This document shows, one piece after another, positions 54,802 through 63,949 of a stretch of 64,000 nt of DNA. The translations under genes and the position numbers were made by a program. This DNA comes from Mycolicibacterium parafortuitum (GTDB lineage: Bacteria > Actinomycetota > Actinomycetes > Mycobacteriales > Mycobacteriaceae), in assembly GCF_002086815.1 (NCBI RefSeq), contig NZ_MVID01000021.1, forward strand, positions 55,269 to 119,268, read 5' to 3'. The number at the start of each line of letters is the position of its first letter. The stretch's first letter is position 1. The notes beneath the pieces are model-generated. The model worked only from the letters and a program-made list of their open reading frames with translations, ran no database searches and was not told the origin of the DNA.

Positions 54802-55706
54802 CGATACACCACTTTCTCGATCCCCGTCAGCGCTTCGCGATAGATCTCGTCGGCATCGAGCCGCCGCAATTCCTCGGCCAGGCAGTCCGGGACGTCCCGG
54901 CGCGCCAGCGGCACCAACGCCACCGGCCGCGATGTGCGGCTCAGGGTCGCGGTCAGGCCGTCCTGCGGACGGCTCAACGTGATCATCTCGCTGGCGCGGT
55001 GCAACTCCACCTTCAGCGTGCCGACCGCGCGGATCACCTCACCGTCGATCCGGCTGGCCAGCCAGCCGGCCATGATGTCCAGCGCCGGTTCGGATTTCAG
55101 ACCCGATACGACGGCCTTCTCGATCGGCTCGTGCGGCGGCTCGTCGATCGCCGAGGCCAGCAGCGCCCGCCAGTACGTCACGCGGCTCCAGGCGATGTCG
55201 GTGTCACCGGGCGCATAACCGGGCAGCCGGCTCTTGATCGCCTCCAGCGGGTCCTCCGCCAGGGTGGCGTCGGTGATCCGGCGGATCGCCAACCTGCCCA
55301 ACGGATCCTCCGACGGCACCGGCGGCGCGGTGGCCGGCCACCATGCCACCACCGGGGTGTCGGGCAGCAGGAAGGGCAGCACCACGCTGTCGGCGTGGTC
55401 GGCCAACTCACCGGACAGCCGCAGCACCACGACCTCACCGGCACCTGCGTCGCGGCCGACGCGCAGTTCGGCGTCCAGGCGCGGTGCCGCCGAACGGTCG
55501 CCGGCCAGCGCGACGATCACCCGGCACGGATGCTCGCGGCTGGCGAAGTTCGCCGCCTCGATCGCGCTCTCCAGCGTCTCCTCGCAGTCGGGGGTGATGA
55601 CCAGCGTCAGCACCCGGCCCAGCGTGAGCGCCCCGCCCTCTTCGCGAATGCCGATGATCTTCTTGTTGATCTCGTTGGTGGTGGTGTCCGCGAGCTCGAC
55701 GATCAT
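54798..55706 (-). CDS. opcA: OpcA, glucose-6-phosphate dehydrogenase assembly protein
   Basis: OpcA promotes assembly or redox activation of Zwf in cyanobacteria and actinobacteria. The 302-aa product begins MIVELADTTTNEINKKI and carries the conserved segments GRVLTLVITPDCEETLESAIEAANFASREHP and DTPVVAWWPATAPP. ATG 55706 fits the family; the upstream frame to 55928 lies in zwf. It is 31 nt downstream of zwf and overlaps pgl. Confidence 0.95.
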   Translation of the reverse strand: MIVELADTTTNEINKKIIGIREEGGALTLGRVLTLVITPDCEETLESAIEAANFASREHPCRVIVALAGDRSAAPRLDAELRVGRDAGAGEVVVLRLSGELADHADSVVLPFLLPDTPVVAWWPATAPPVPSEDPLGRLAIRRITDATLAEDPLEAIKSRLPGYAPGDTDIAWSRVTYWRALLASAIDEPPHEPIEKAVVSGLKSEPALDIMAGWLASRIDGEVIRAVGTLKVELHRASEMITLSRPQDGLTATLSRTSRPVALVPLARRDVPDCLAEELRRLDADEIYREALTGIEKVVYR

Positions 55707-55737
55707 CGGAGACCTCGGTTCCTCGCGCAAGCGCTCG

Positions 55738-57267
55738 TCACGGTCGCCTCCATTCCCGGTCCAGCCTGCGCACCATCTCGTTCGCGGACGCCGGACCCCA
55801 CGTACCGGACTCGTACGGGTCTGGCTTGCCGTGTGCCGCCCAGTGCTCCAGTACGGGATCCAGGATCTCCCAGGACAATTCGACCTCGGCATTGACCGGG
55901 AACAGCGAGGGCTCCCCGAGCAGCACATCGAGGATCAGCCGCTCGTAGGCCTCGGGGGAGTCCTCGGCGAACGCCGAGCCGTACGAGAAGTCCATGTTGA
56001 CGTCGCGGACCTCCATCGCGCTGCCCGGCACCTTGGAACCGAAGCGCATCGTGATGCCCTCGTCTGGCTGGATGCGCAGCACCAGCGCGTTCTTGCCGAG
56101 TTCTTCGGTCATGGTCGCGTCGAACGGCAGATGCGGTGCCCGCTTGAACACCAGGGCCACCTCGGTGACCCTGCGCGCCAACCGTTTTCCGGTGCGCAGG
56201 AAGAACGGCACGCCCGCCCAGCGCCGGGTGTCGACCTCAAGGGTGATCGCGGCGTACGTCTCGGTGACGGAATCGGCCGCGAACCCCTCCTCCTCCAACA
56301 GGCCCGGAACCCGTTCACTGCCCTGCCAGCCCGCCGCGTACTGGCCGCGTGCGGTGGTCTCGTCCAGCGGGCCGAGCGGACGTGTCGCACCGAGCACCTT
56401 GAGCTTCTCGGCCTGCAGCTCGTGCGGGCTGAAGTTGACCGGCTCCTCCATCGCGGTCAACGCCAGCAGCTGGATCAGGTGGTTCTGGATGACGTCCCGC
56501 GCGGCACCGATACCGTCGTAATAGCCTGCGCGACCACCCAATCCGATGTCCTCGGCCATCGTGATCTGGACGTGGTCGACGTAGTGCGAGTTCCAGATCG
56601 GTTCGTAGAGCTCATTGGCGAAACGCAAGGCCAGGATGTTCTGCACCGTCTCCTTGCCGAGGTAGTGGTCGATGCGGAACACCGACTCCTCGGGGAAGAC
56701 GCTGTTGACCACCGCGTTGAGCTCACACGCGCTCTTGAGATCATGTCCGAACGGCTTCTCGATGACGACCCGGCTCCAGCTGCCGTTCTTCGCCTTGGCC
56801 AGTCCCGACTTCTGCAACTGCCCGCACACCACCGGGAATGCGTTGGGCGGGATCGACAGATAGAACGCGTGATTGCCGCCGGTGCCGCGCTCGACGTCGA
56901 GTTTGTCCAACGTCTCGGCCAGCTGCACGAAGCCGGCGTCGTCGTCGAACGTGCCCTGGACGAACCGGAACCCCTCGGCGAGGCGGTCCCACACTTCCTG
57001 CCGGAACGGTGTGCGCGCGTGCTGTTTGACGGCGTCGTACACCACCTGGCTGAAATCCTCGTCCTCCCAGTCCCGGCGCGCGAACCCGACCAGGGCGAAC
57101 GACGGCGGCAGCAGCCCCCGGTTGGCCAGGTCGTAGATCGCCGGCATGAGCTTCTTGCGTGCAAGGTCCCCGGTCACCCCGAAGATGATGACGCTGCACG
57201 GGCCTGCCACGCGGGGCATGCGCTTGTCGCGCTTGTCCCGCAACGGGTTACGCCAGAGCTCGGCCAC
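55738..57267 (-). CDS. zwf: Glucose-6-phosphate 1-dehydrogenase
   Basis: It oxidises glucose-6-P with NADP (or coenzyme-specific variants) to the lactone. The 509-aa protein has the nucleotide motif VIIFGVTGDLARKKLMPAIYDL, the EKPFGHDLKSA segment and the active-site motif RIDHYLGKETVQNILALRFAN (about 200). GTG 57267 (VAELWRNPLRDKRDKR) matches the family N-terminus and lies 10 nt after the tal stop. Confidence 0.97.
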   Translation of the reverse strand: MAELWRNPLRDKRDKRMPRVAGPCSVIIFGVTGDLARKKLMPAIYDLANRGLLPPSFALVGFARRDWEDEDFSQVVYDAVKQHARTPFRQEVWDRLAEGFRFVQGTFDDDAGFVQLAETLDKLDVERGTGGNHAFYLSIPPNAFPVVCGQLQKSGLAKAKNGSWSRVVIEKPFGHDLKSACELNAVVNSVFPEESVFRIDHYLGKETVQNILALRFANELYEPIWNSHYVDHVQITMAEDIGLGGRAGYYDGIGAARDVIQNHLIQLLALTAMEEPVNFSPHELQAEKLKVLGATRPLGPLDETTARGQYAAGWQGSERVPGLLEEEGFAADSVTETYAAITLEVDTRRWAGVPFFLRTGKRLARRVTEVALVFKRAPHLPFDATMTEELGKNALVLRIQPDEGITMRFGSKVPGSAMEVRDVNMDFSYGSAFAEDSPEAYERLILDVLLGEPSLFPVNAEVELSWEILDPVLEHWAAHGKPDPYESGTWGPASANEMVRRLDREWRRP

Positions 57268-57277
57268 GGTTACCCGG

Positions 57278-58393
57278 TCACTTCTTCTCGTCGAGTTGAC
57301 CCTGTGTGGCCTCCAGCAGTTCCTGCCAGGACTTCTCGAACTTCTCGACGCCTTCGTTCTCCAGCACCAGGAACACGTCGGTGATGTCGATGCCGATCGC
57401 GGAAAGCTTGTCGAAGACCTCCTGAGACTCGGCGCCGCGGCCGGTGACGGTGTCTCCGGTGACGGTCCCATGGTCGGCGACCGCGTCGAGGGTCTTCTCC
57501 GGCATGGTGTTCACCGTGTTCGGGGCGACGAGCTCGGTGACGTACAGCGTGTCGGAGTAGTCCGGGTTCTTCACACCGGTCGACGCCCACAGCGGACGCT
57601 GAACCCGGGCGCCGGCCTCCTTCAGCGGAGCGAAGCGCTCCCCGCCGAGGAAGATCTCCTCGTAGGCGGCGTACGCCAGCCGGGCGTTGGCCACGCCCGC
57701 CTTGCCGCGCAGCGCGAGCGCGTCCTCGGAGCCGATCTTCTCCAGCCGGTTGTCGATCTCGGTGTCCACCCGGGACACGAAGAACGATGCGACGGAGTGA
57801 ATCCGGGACAGGTCGTGGCCCGCCTCCTTGGCCTTCTCCAGACCGGCGAGGTAGGCGTCCATCACGGCCCGGTAGCGCTCGACGGAGAAGATCAGGGTCA
57901 CGTTGACCGAGATGCCCTCGGCGAGCACCGCGGTGATCGCCGGCAGACCTGCCTCGGTCGCCGGGATCTTGATCAGCAGGTTCGGGCGGTCGACGATCTT
58001 CCACAGCTCGATGGCCTGCAGGATCGTCTTGTCGGTGTCGTGGGCCAGGCGCGGGTCGACCTCGATGGACACCCGCCCGTCGACGCCGTCGGACAGTTCG
58101 TACTGCTTGGCCAGCACGTCGCAGGCGTTGCGGACGTCGTCGGTGGTCACGGTGCGGATGGTCGCGTCCACGTCGGCGCCGCGCTCGGCGAGCTCCTTGA
58201 CCTGCGCGTCGTAGGCGTGTCCCTTGGACAGGGCGGCCTGGAAGATCGACGGGTTGGTCGTCACGCCGACAATCGACTTGGTGTCGATCAGCTCCTGCAG
58301 GTTGCCGGTCTGCAGCCGCTCGCGGGACAGGTCGTCGAGCCACACCGAGACGCCGGCCTCGGAAAGTGCCGCCAGATTCGGGTTCTGGGTCAT
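57278..58393 (-). CDS. tal: Transaldolase
   Basis: It transfers a dihydroxyacetone unit between sugar phosphates. The 371-aa type-2 (actinobacterial long form) enzyme has GVTTNPSIFQAAL, the Schiff-base Lys in NLLIKIPATEAGLPAI (about 140) and SVNVTLIFSVERYRAV. ATG 58393 (MTQNPNLAALSEAGVSVWLDDL) is preceded by GAGGAACG. It lies 8 nt after the tkt stop. Confidence 0.97.
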   Translation of the reverse strand: MTQNPNLAALSEAGVSVWLDDLSRERLQTGNLQELIDTKSIVGVTTNPSIFQAALSKGHAYDAQVKELAERGADVDATIRTVTTDDVRNACDVLAKQYELSDGVDGRVSIEVDPRLAHDTDKTILQAIELWKIVDRPNLLIKIPATEAGLPAITAVLAEGISVNVTLIFSVERYRAVMDAYLAGLEKAKEAGHDLSRIHSVASFFVSRVDTEIDNRLEKIGSEDALALRGKAGVANARLAYAAYEEIFLGGERFAPLKEAGARVQRPLWASTGVKNPDYSDTLYVTELVAPNTVNTMPEKTLDAVADHGTVTGDTVTGRGAESQEVFDKLSAIGIDITDVFLVLENEGVEKFEKSWQELLEATQGQLDEKK

Positions 58394-58401
58394 GTCGTTC
58401 C

Positions 58402-60492
58402 TCAATTCTGTATCGTGCGTTCCGCCGCGGCCGCCACTGCCTCAGGGGTGAAACCGAATTCGCGGAACAGGGTCTTGTCGTCGGCGGATTCGCCGTAGTG
58501 CTCGATCGAGATGATCTCGCCGGTGTCACCGACGAGCTTGTACCAGCTCTGCGCGACCGCCGCCTCGACCGCCACGCGCGCCGACACATTCGGCGGAAGG
58601 ACGCTGTCGCGGTACTCCTTCGGCTGCGACTCGAACCATTCGACGCACGGCATCGACACCACCGCGGCGTTGATCTCCTTGTCCGCCAGCAACTTCTTGG
58701 CCTCCACGGCCAGCTGCAGCTCGGAGCCGGTCGCGATCAGGATCACGTCGGCCCCGGTGGCGTCCCCGCCGCCCAGGACGTAACCGCCACGGGCGACACC
58801 CTCGGCGTCGGTGCCTTCCAGCACCGGGACCGCCTGCCGGGTCAGAATGAAACCGACCGGGCCGCTGCCGTTTCCGCGCGCGAGGATGCTGCGCCACGCG
58901 TACGCCGTCTCGTTCGGGTCACCGGGGCGCACCACCGACAGGTTCGGGATCGCGCGCAGCGCGGCGAGATGCTCGATCGGCTGATGGGTCGGGCCGTCCT
59001 CGCCGAGGCCGATCGAATCGTGGGTCCAGATGTAGATGGTGTCGATGTCCATCAGCGACGCCAGCCGTACCGCGGGCCGCATGTAATCCGAGAACTGCAG
59101 GAAGGTTCCGCCGAACGCGCGGGTCGGACCGTGCAGCACGATGCCGGACAGGATCGAGCCCATCGCGTGCTCGCGGATACCGAAGTGCAGCACCCGTCCG
59201 TACCAGTCGGCGGTGAAGTCGTCGGTCGAGATCGACGGCGGGCCAAACGATTTCACACCCTTGATGGTGGTGTTGTTGCTGCCCGCCAGATCCGCCGAAC
59301 CACCCCACAGCTCGGGCAGCTTCGGTGCGACGTCGTTGAGCACCTGGCCGAACGCTGCGCGGGTGGCGACGCCCTTGGACCCGGGCTCCCAGTACGTCAG
59401 GTCCGAATCCCAGCCCTCGGGCAGCTCCTCGGCCACCAGCCGGTCCAGCAGTTTCTTGCGCTCGGGCTCGCGCTGGGCCCAGGCGTCGAAGTCCTGCTGC
59501 CAGGCCTCGTGGGCCTCCTTGCCGCGCGCCACCAGCCCCCGGGTGTGGGTGATCACGTCCTCGCTGACCTCGAAGGTCTTCTCGGGGTCGAAGCCGAGGA
59601 TCTTCTTGGTCGCCGCGACCTCGTCGTCGCCGAGCGCCGAACCGTGCACGCCGCCGGTGTTCATCTTGTTCGGCGCCGGGTAGCCGATGATCGTGCGCAC
59701 CGAGATCAGCGACGGCATGTCGGTGACCTTTTTGGCCTCCGCGATTGCCTGTTCAATGCCGACGACGTTCTCGCCGCCCTCGACCTCCTGGACGTGCCAG
59801 CCGTAGGCGCGGTAGCGCGCGGCGACGTCCTCGCTCAGGGCGATGTCGGTGTCGTGCTCGATCGAGATGTGGTTCTTGTCGTAGAAGACGATCAGGTTGC
59901 CCAGCTGCTGGGTGCCCGCCAGCGACGACGCCTCGCTGGTGACGCCCTCCTCGATGTCGCCGTCGGAGGCGATCACGTAGATGTAGTGGTCGAACGGGCT
60001 CTCACCGGGCGCGGCGTCCGGGTCGAACAGGCCACGCTCGTAGCGGGCCGCCATGGCCATGCCGACCGCCGAGGCCAGGCCCTGACCGAGCGGGCCGGTG
60101 GTGATCTCCACACCGGGGGTGTGGCGGAACTCGGGGTGACCGGGCGTCTTGGACTTGAAGGTCCGCAGCGCCTCGATGTCGGACAGCTCGAGGCCGAAGC
60201 CGCCGAGGTAGAGCTGGATGTACAGCGTCAGGCTGGAGTGTCCGCAGGACAGGATGAAGCGGTCCCGGCCGAGCCAGTGCACGTCGCTGGGGTCGTGGCG
60301 CATCTGCCGCTGAAACAGGGTGTAGGCCAGCGGGGCCAGGCTCATCGCGGTGCCCGGATGCCCGTTGCCGACCTTCTGCACCGCGTCGGCTGCCAGCACG
60401 CGCACCGTGTCGACTGCGCGCGAATCCAGATCGGTCCAGTCGTCCGGATGGTTGGGCCGGGTGAGGGAATTGATCTCTTCGATCGTGGTCAC
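58402..60492 (-). CDS. tkt: Transketolase
   Basis: A thiamine-diphosphate enzyme of the non-oxidative pentose-phosphate branch. The 696-aa protein has the N-terminal pyrophosphate domain (VQKVGNGHPGTAMSLAPLAYTLF; the TPP motif ASDGDIEEGVTSEASSLAG; DKNHISIEHDTD), the pyrimidine domain (GSADLAGSNNTTIKG; GIREHAMGSILSGI; DSIGLGEDGPTHQPIEHL) and the C-terminal domain. GTG 60492 (VTTIEEINSLTRP) is chosen because AAGGAG lies 9 nt upstream; a longer in-frame ATG at 60546 lacks a ribosome site. First gene of its operon, divergent from ctaB. Confidence 0.97.
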   Translation of the reverse strand: MTTIEEINSLTRPNHPDDWTDLDSRAVDTVRVLAADAVQKVGNGHPGTAMSLAPLAYTLFQRQMRHDPSDVHWLGRDRFILSCGHSSLTLYIQLYLGGFGLELSDIEALRTFKSKTPGHPEFRHTPGVEITTGPLGQGLASAVGMAMAARYERGLFDPDAAPGESPFDHYIYVIASDGDIEEGVTSEASSLAGTQQLGNLIVFYDKNHISIEHDTDIALSEDVAARYRAYGWHVQEVEGGENVVGIEQAIAEAKKVTDMPSLISVRTIIGYPAPNKMNTGGVHGSALGDDEVAATKKILGFDPEKTFEVSEDVITHTRGLVARGKEAHEAWQQDFDAWAQREPERKKLLDRLVAEELPEGWDSDLTYWEPGSKGVATRAAFGQVLNDVAPKLPELWGGSADLAGSNNTTIKGVKSFGPPSISTDDFTADWYGRVLHFGIREHAMGSILSGIVLHGPTRAFGGTFLQFSDYMRPAVRLASLMDIDTIYIWTHDSIGLGEDGPTHQPIEHLAALRAIPNLSVVRPGDPNETAYAWRSILARGNGSGPVGFILTRQAVPVLEGTDAEGVARGGYVLGGGDATGADVILIATGSELQLAVEAKKLLADKEINAAVVSMPCVEWFESQPKEYRDSVLPPNVSARVAVEAAVAQSWYKLVGDTGEIISIEHYGESADDKTLFREFGFTPEAVAAAAERTIQN

Positions 60493-60707
60493 GACAAGGG
60501 CTCCTTGATTAGTGCGGGCGGTGTTGTTCCGACTGTCGATCCGCATGGACCACCCTAGTGGTGAACGGGTAGCCGATGCAGTTGTCATCCCGAGAAGCGG
60601 CTGCGAATCGACCCTGCAATTTCGGACAACGACCGTAGCGGTCTACCATCCTCTGTAGTAGATGGTCGTCTGGGCGTTGCCCGAGGTGTTGCTGAGGAGT
60701 TGGTTGC
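60493..60707. promoter_or_regulatory. Divergent control region tkt / ctaB
   Basis: 215 nt. On the minus strand TAGGGT (60557 to 60552) is a candidate tkt -10 giving a leader of roughly 50 nt. On the plus strand ACCATC (60645-60650) and GATGGT (60661-60666) form a 6-bp inverted repeat with a 10-bp spacer, about 45 nt before the ctaB start, a possible repressor site. The ctaB Shine-Dalgarno GAGGAG lies near 60689. Confidence 0.45.
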
Positions 60708-61649
60708 GTGAGGATCCGCGAAGGCAGCCTCGTCAACGACTCCGTTGACGGGCCGATCCGCTTCCGCGACCGTGTCCTCGGTTACATCGGGCTGACCAAG
60801 CCCCGCGTGATCGAGCTGCTGCTCGTCACCACGATCCCGGCGATGCTGCTCGCCAACCGCGGCACCGTCGACCCGCTGCTGATCCTCAACACCCTCGTCG
60901 GTGGCTTGCTGGCCGCCGCGGGCGCCAACACGCTGAACTGTGTCGCCGACGCCGACATCGACAAGAAGATGAAGCGCACCGAGCGCCGGGCGCTGGCCCG
61001 TGCGACAGTGCCGCGCAGCCACGCGCTGGTCTTCGGTCTGGCGCTGTCGGTCGCGTCGTTCTTCTGGCTGTGGTGGACCACCAACATGCTCTCGGCGCAT
61101 CTGGCCGGCGCCACCATCGCGTTCTACGTGCTCGTCTACACCCTGCTGCTCAAGCGCCGCACCTCACAGAACGTGGTGTGGGGCGGCGCGGCGGGCTGCA
61201 TGCCGGTGATGATCGGCTGGTCGGCGGTCACCGGCACCATCCAGTGGCCCGCGCTGGTGATGTTCCTGATCATCTTCTTCTGGACGCCGCCGCACACCTG
61301 GGCGCTGGCGATGCGCTACAAGGAGGACTACGAGGCGGCCGGTGTCCCGATGCTGCCCGTCGTGGCCACCGAGGAGCGGGTCACCAAGCACATCCTGGTG
61401 TACACCTGGCTGACCGTGGCCGCGACGCTGGCGCTGGCGCTGACCACCGGCTGGCTGTACGCATCGGTCGCGATCCTGGCGGGCACCTGGTTCCTGGTGA
61501 TGGCCCACCAGCTCTATGCCGGCGTCAAGCGCGGCGAGGCGGTCAAGCCGCTGCGGCTGTTCCTGCAGTCCAACAACTACCTGGCCGTCGTCTTCTGCGC
61601 GCTCGCGGTCGACTCGGCGCTGGCGCTGCCCACCCTGCTGCACGTCTGA
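60708..61649 (+). CDS. ctaB: Protoheme IX farnesyltransferase (heme O synthase)
   Basis: It attaches a farnesyl group to heme b for cytochrome c oxidase. The 313-aa membrane protein has about nine helices, the prenyl-diphosphate motif NCVADADIDKKMKRTERR (about 81-98), the second conserved loop YTLLLKRRTSQNVVWGGAAGCMPVMIGW and WTPPHTWALAMRYKEDYEAAGVPM. GTG 60708 is preceded by GAGGAG. Linkage to tkt is conserved in mycobacteria. Confidence 0.96.
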   Translation: MRIREGSLVNDSVDGPIRFRDRVLGYIGLTKPRVIELLLVTTIPAMLLANRGTVDPLLILNTLVGGLLAAAGANTLNCVADADIDKKMKRTERRALARATVPRSHALVFGLALSVASFFWLWWTTNMLSAHLAGATIAFYVLVYTLLLKRRTSQNVVWGGAAGCMPVMIGWSAVTGTIQWPALVMFLIIFFWTPPHTWALAMRYKEDYEAAGVPMLPVVATEERVTKHILVYTWLTVAATLALALTTGWLYASVAILAGTWFLVMAHQLYAGVKRGEAVKPLRLFLQSNNYLAVVFCALAVDSALALPTLLHV

Positions 61650-61651
61650 GC

Positions 61652-62599
61652 GTGACCGTGCGCGTCAGCCCGGACAATTTCATCCGGGCCGAATCGGACC
61701 TGTATTTCGGCAACGTCGTCCGCGACGGAGCGCTCGGGTCCTTCACCCACTACCGCGATTTCGGCCCGCTGGACAACCAGCTCGTCGTGCGGCAGAACCG
61801 CGACACCCTCTACTCGGCAGGCGTCTTCGACCTCGACGCCGGACCGGTGACCGTCACGCTGCCCGACGCCGGTGAGCGATTCCTGTCGCTGCAGGTGATC
61901 ACCGAGGACCACTACGTGCCCACCGTGATCTACGACTGCGGCGCGCACACCTTCGACCGGGCCGGCATCGGCACCCGGTACGTGATGCTCGCGTTGCGCA
62001 TCCTCGTCGACCCGAACGACGCCGAGGATCTGGCCGCCGTGCACGCTCTGCAGGACGCGGTCGCCGTCGAGCAGGACTCACCCGGGGTGTTCGAGGTACC
62101 GGAATGGGACCCGGTGAGCCAGAAACAGGTGCGCGACCCGCTGGTCGCGCTGTTCGCGACGCTGCCCGACACCCGCGGCATGTTCGGCGCCGACGGCGAG
62201 GTCGACCCGGTGCGCAGGCTGATCGGCGCGGCGGCCGCGTGGGGTGGCAACCCCGAGCGCGACGCGCTGTACCTGACCGTCAACCCCGCCGCCGACGACG
62301 GTGACACGGTGCACCGCCTGACGGTGCGCGACGTCCCGGTCGACGGATTCTGGTCGATCACCGTCTACAACGCCGACGGCTACTTCACCGCGAACCCGGC
62401 CGACGCGTACTCGGTCAACAACGTGACCGCCGCCAAGGACGCCGACGGTGCGGTCACCGTGCAGTTCGGCGGCGACCCCACCGGTGCCGCGAACCACCTT
62501 CCCGTGACCCCCGGCTGGAACTACCTGGTGCGGCTGTACCGGCCGCGGCCGCAGATCCTCGACGGATCCTGGACGTTCCCGGAGGCGCGGCGGGCTTAA
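61652..62599 (+). CDS. DUF1254/DUF1214-family protein
   Basis: A 315-aa protein 2 nt downstream of ctaB. It carries an N-terminal DUF1254-like part (FGNVVRDGALGSFTHYRDFGPLDNQLVVRQNRDTLYS, VTLPDAGERFLSLQVITEDHY) and a C-terminal DUF1214 domain (VPVDGFWSITVYNADGYF...ANPADAYSVNNVTA...NHLPVTPGWNYLVRLYRPRPQILDGSWTFP). The function of this pair of domains is unknown; many members are secreted, but no signal peptide is seen here. GTG 61652 is the only start close to ctaB; cotranscription is likely although no link to heme is known. Confidence 0.85.
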   Translation: MTVRVSPDNFIRAESDLYFGNVVRDGALGSFTHYRDFGPLDNQLVVRQNRDTLYSAGVFDLDAGPVTVTLPDAGERFLSLQVITEDHYVPTVIYDCGAHTFDRAGIGTRYVMLALRILVDPNDAEDLAAVHALQDAVAVEQDSPGVFEVPEWDPVSQKQVRDPLVALFATLPDTRGMFGADGEVDPVRRLIGAAAAWGGNPERDALYLTVNPAADDGDTVHRLTVRDVPVDGFWSITVYNADGYFTANPADAYSVNNVTAAKDADGAVTVQFGGDPTGAANHLPVTPGWNYLVRLYRPRPQILDGSWTFPEARRA

Positions 62600-62658
62600 C
62601 AGTGGTGAAACGGTCCGGGCATCCGCCGGTAGCGGGCCCGACCTACGGTCGGGCACCT

Positions 62659-63936
62659 ATGACCAGAACCCTGAAACACCCCGCGCTGCAGATCGGTGTC
62701 GCCGCGATCGCCGGCATCGTGTTCGGTCTCCTCGTCGGCGACTGGGCCGCGAACGTGAAGTTCATCGGCGACATGTTCATCCGGCTGATCCAGATGTCGA
62801 TCGTGCCGCTGGTGATGGCGTCGGTGATCGTCGCGACCGGGTCGATGACGGGGGCGGGCACCGGGCGCATCGCGGTGCGCACCTTCTCGTGGATGCTGGG
62901 GTTCTCGGCGGTCGCGGCCGTTTTGGCGTGGGGGCTGAGCACGCTGATGCGCCCGGGGGCGGGCATCGTGTTCGGCGGGGGAGTGGACGCCGAACTGCAG
63001 GACTCGGCGGCCGAGGCCCTCGGCTGGCAGGACACTCTGCGAAACTTCGTCTCCACCAACATCTTCGACGCGATGTCCACGGCGACGATGGTGCCGATCA
63101 TCGTGTTCTCGTTGTTGTTCGGGATCGCGTTGCGCACCCAGATCGCCAAGACCGGGGATGACCGGGTGCTGACGTTCATCGACCAGATCCAGCAGATCGT
63201 GCTGACGATGATCCGGCTGGTCATGTACGTCGCGCCGATCGGTGTCTTCTGTCTGCTGGCCGCTCTGGCCGGCGACGTCGGCTTCTCCGTAGTGACCACC
63301 GCGCTGAAGTACCTCGGGACGACGCTGCTCGGAGTGTTGATCCTGTTCGCGGCGTTCGTCGTCGTGGTCACCGTGCGCACCAGGCTCAACCCTCGGCTGC
63401 TGCCCGGCAAGCTGGCCGAGCAGACCGCGATCGCGGTCACGACGACGAGCTCGGCGGTCACCTTCCCGACCGTGCTGAAGAGCGCGATCGAGAAGGTCGG
63501 GATCAGCCAGAAGGTCGCCAACTTCACGCTGTCGATCGGGCTGACGATGGGCTCGTACGGCGCCGTGCTGAACTACATGATCGTCGTGATGTTCCTCGCG
63601 CAGGCCGGTGGCATCGAGTTGAGCTTCGGGCAGATCGCGCTCGGGATGGGGTTGGCGATCCTGCTCAACATGGGCACCATCACGGTGCCCGGCGGTTTCC
63701 CGGTGGTGGCGATGTTCCTGGCCACCACGCTGGGGCTGCCGTTCGAGGCGGTCGGCCTGCTGATCGCCGTCGACTGGTTCGCCGGGATCTTCCGGACCTT
63801 CCTCAACGTCAACGGCGACACCTTCCTCGCGATGCTGGTCGCCGACGCCGACGACGAGATCGACCGCGACGTCTACAACGGGCGCAAGACCGTGACCGCC
63901 GACGAGGTCGACCTGGTCTCGGCCGGCGCCGACTAG
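62659..63936 (+). CDS. Dicarboxylate/amino acid:cation symporter (DAACS family)
   Basis: A 425-aa glutamate/dicarboxylate:Na+ or H+ symporter. It has the typical helices, starting HPALQIGVAAIAGIVFGLLVG, the conserved serine-rich re-entrant loop TAIAVTTTSSAVTFPTVLKSA (about 271) and the substrate/cation-binding segments GLTMGSYGAVLNYMIVVMFLAQ and GTITVPGGFPVVAMFL (about 348). The last helix is followed by an acidic tail (VADADDEIDRDVYNG). The substrate is not evident. ATG 62659 is preceded by TACGGT (62644-62649) at 9 nt, nearly leaderless. Confidence 0.93.
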   Translation: MTRTLKHPALQIGVAAIAGIVFGLLVGDWAANVKFIGDMFIRLIQMSIVPLVMASVIVATGSMTGAGTGRIAVRTFSWMLGFSAVAAVLAWGLSTLMRPGAGIVFGGGVDAELQDSAAEALGWQDTLRNFVSTNIFDAMSTATMVPIIVFSLLFGIALRTQIAKTGDDRVLTFIDQIQQIVLTMIRLVMYVAPIGVFCLLAALAGDVGFSVVTTALKYLGTTLLGVLILFAAFVVVVTVRTRLNPRLLPGKLAEQTAIAVTTTSSAVTFPTVLKSAIEKVGISQKVANFTLSIGLTMGSYGAVLNYMIVVMFLAQAGGIELSFGQIALGMGLAILLNMGTITVPGGFPVVAMFLATTLGLPFEAVGLLIAVDWFAGIFRTFLNVNGDTFLAMLVADADDEIDRDVYNGRKTVTADEVDLVSAGAD

Positions 63937-63949
63937 CGCAGGGCGCTAG
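63933..63949 (+). terminator. Hairpin at the symporter stop codon
   Basis: CTAGCGC (63933-63939), AGG, GCGCTAG (63943-63949) is a perfect 7-bp stem with a 3-nt loop that includes the TAG stop. No U-tract follows, but the next bases (AATTAAT) are unusually AT-rich. Confidence 0.4.
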
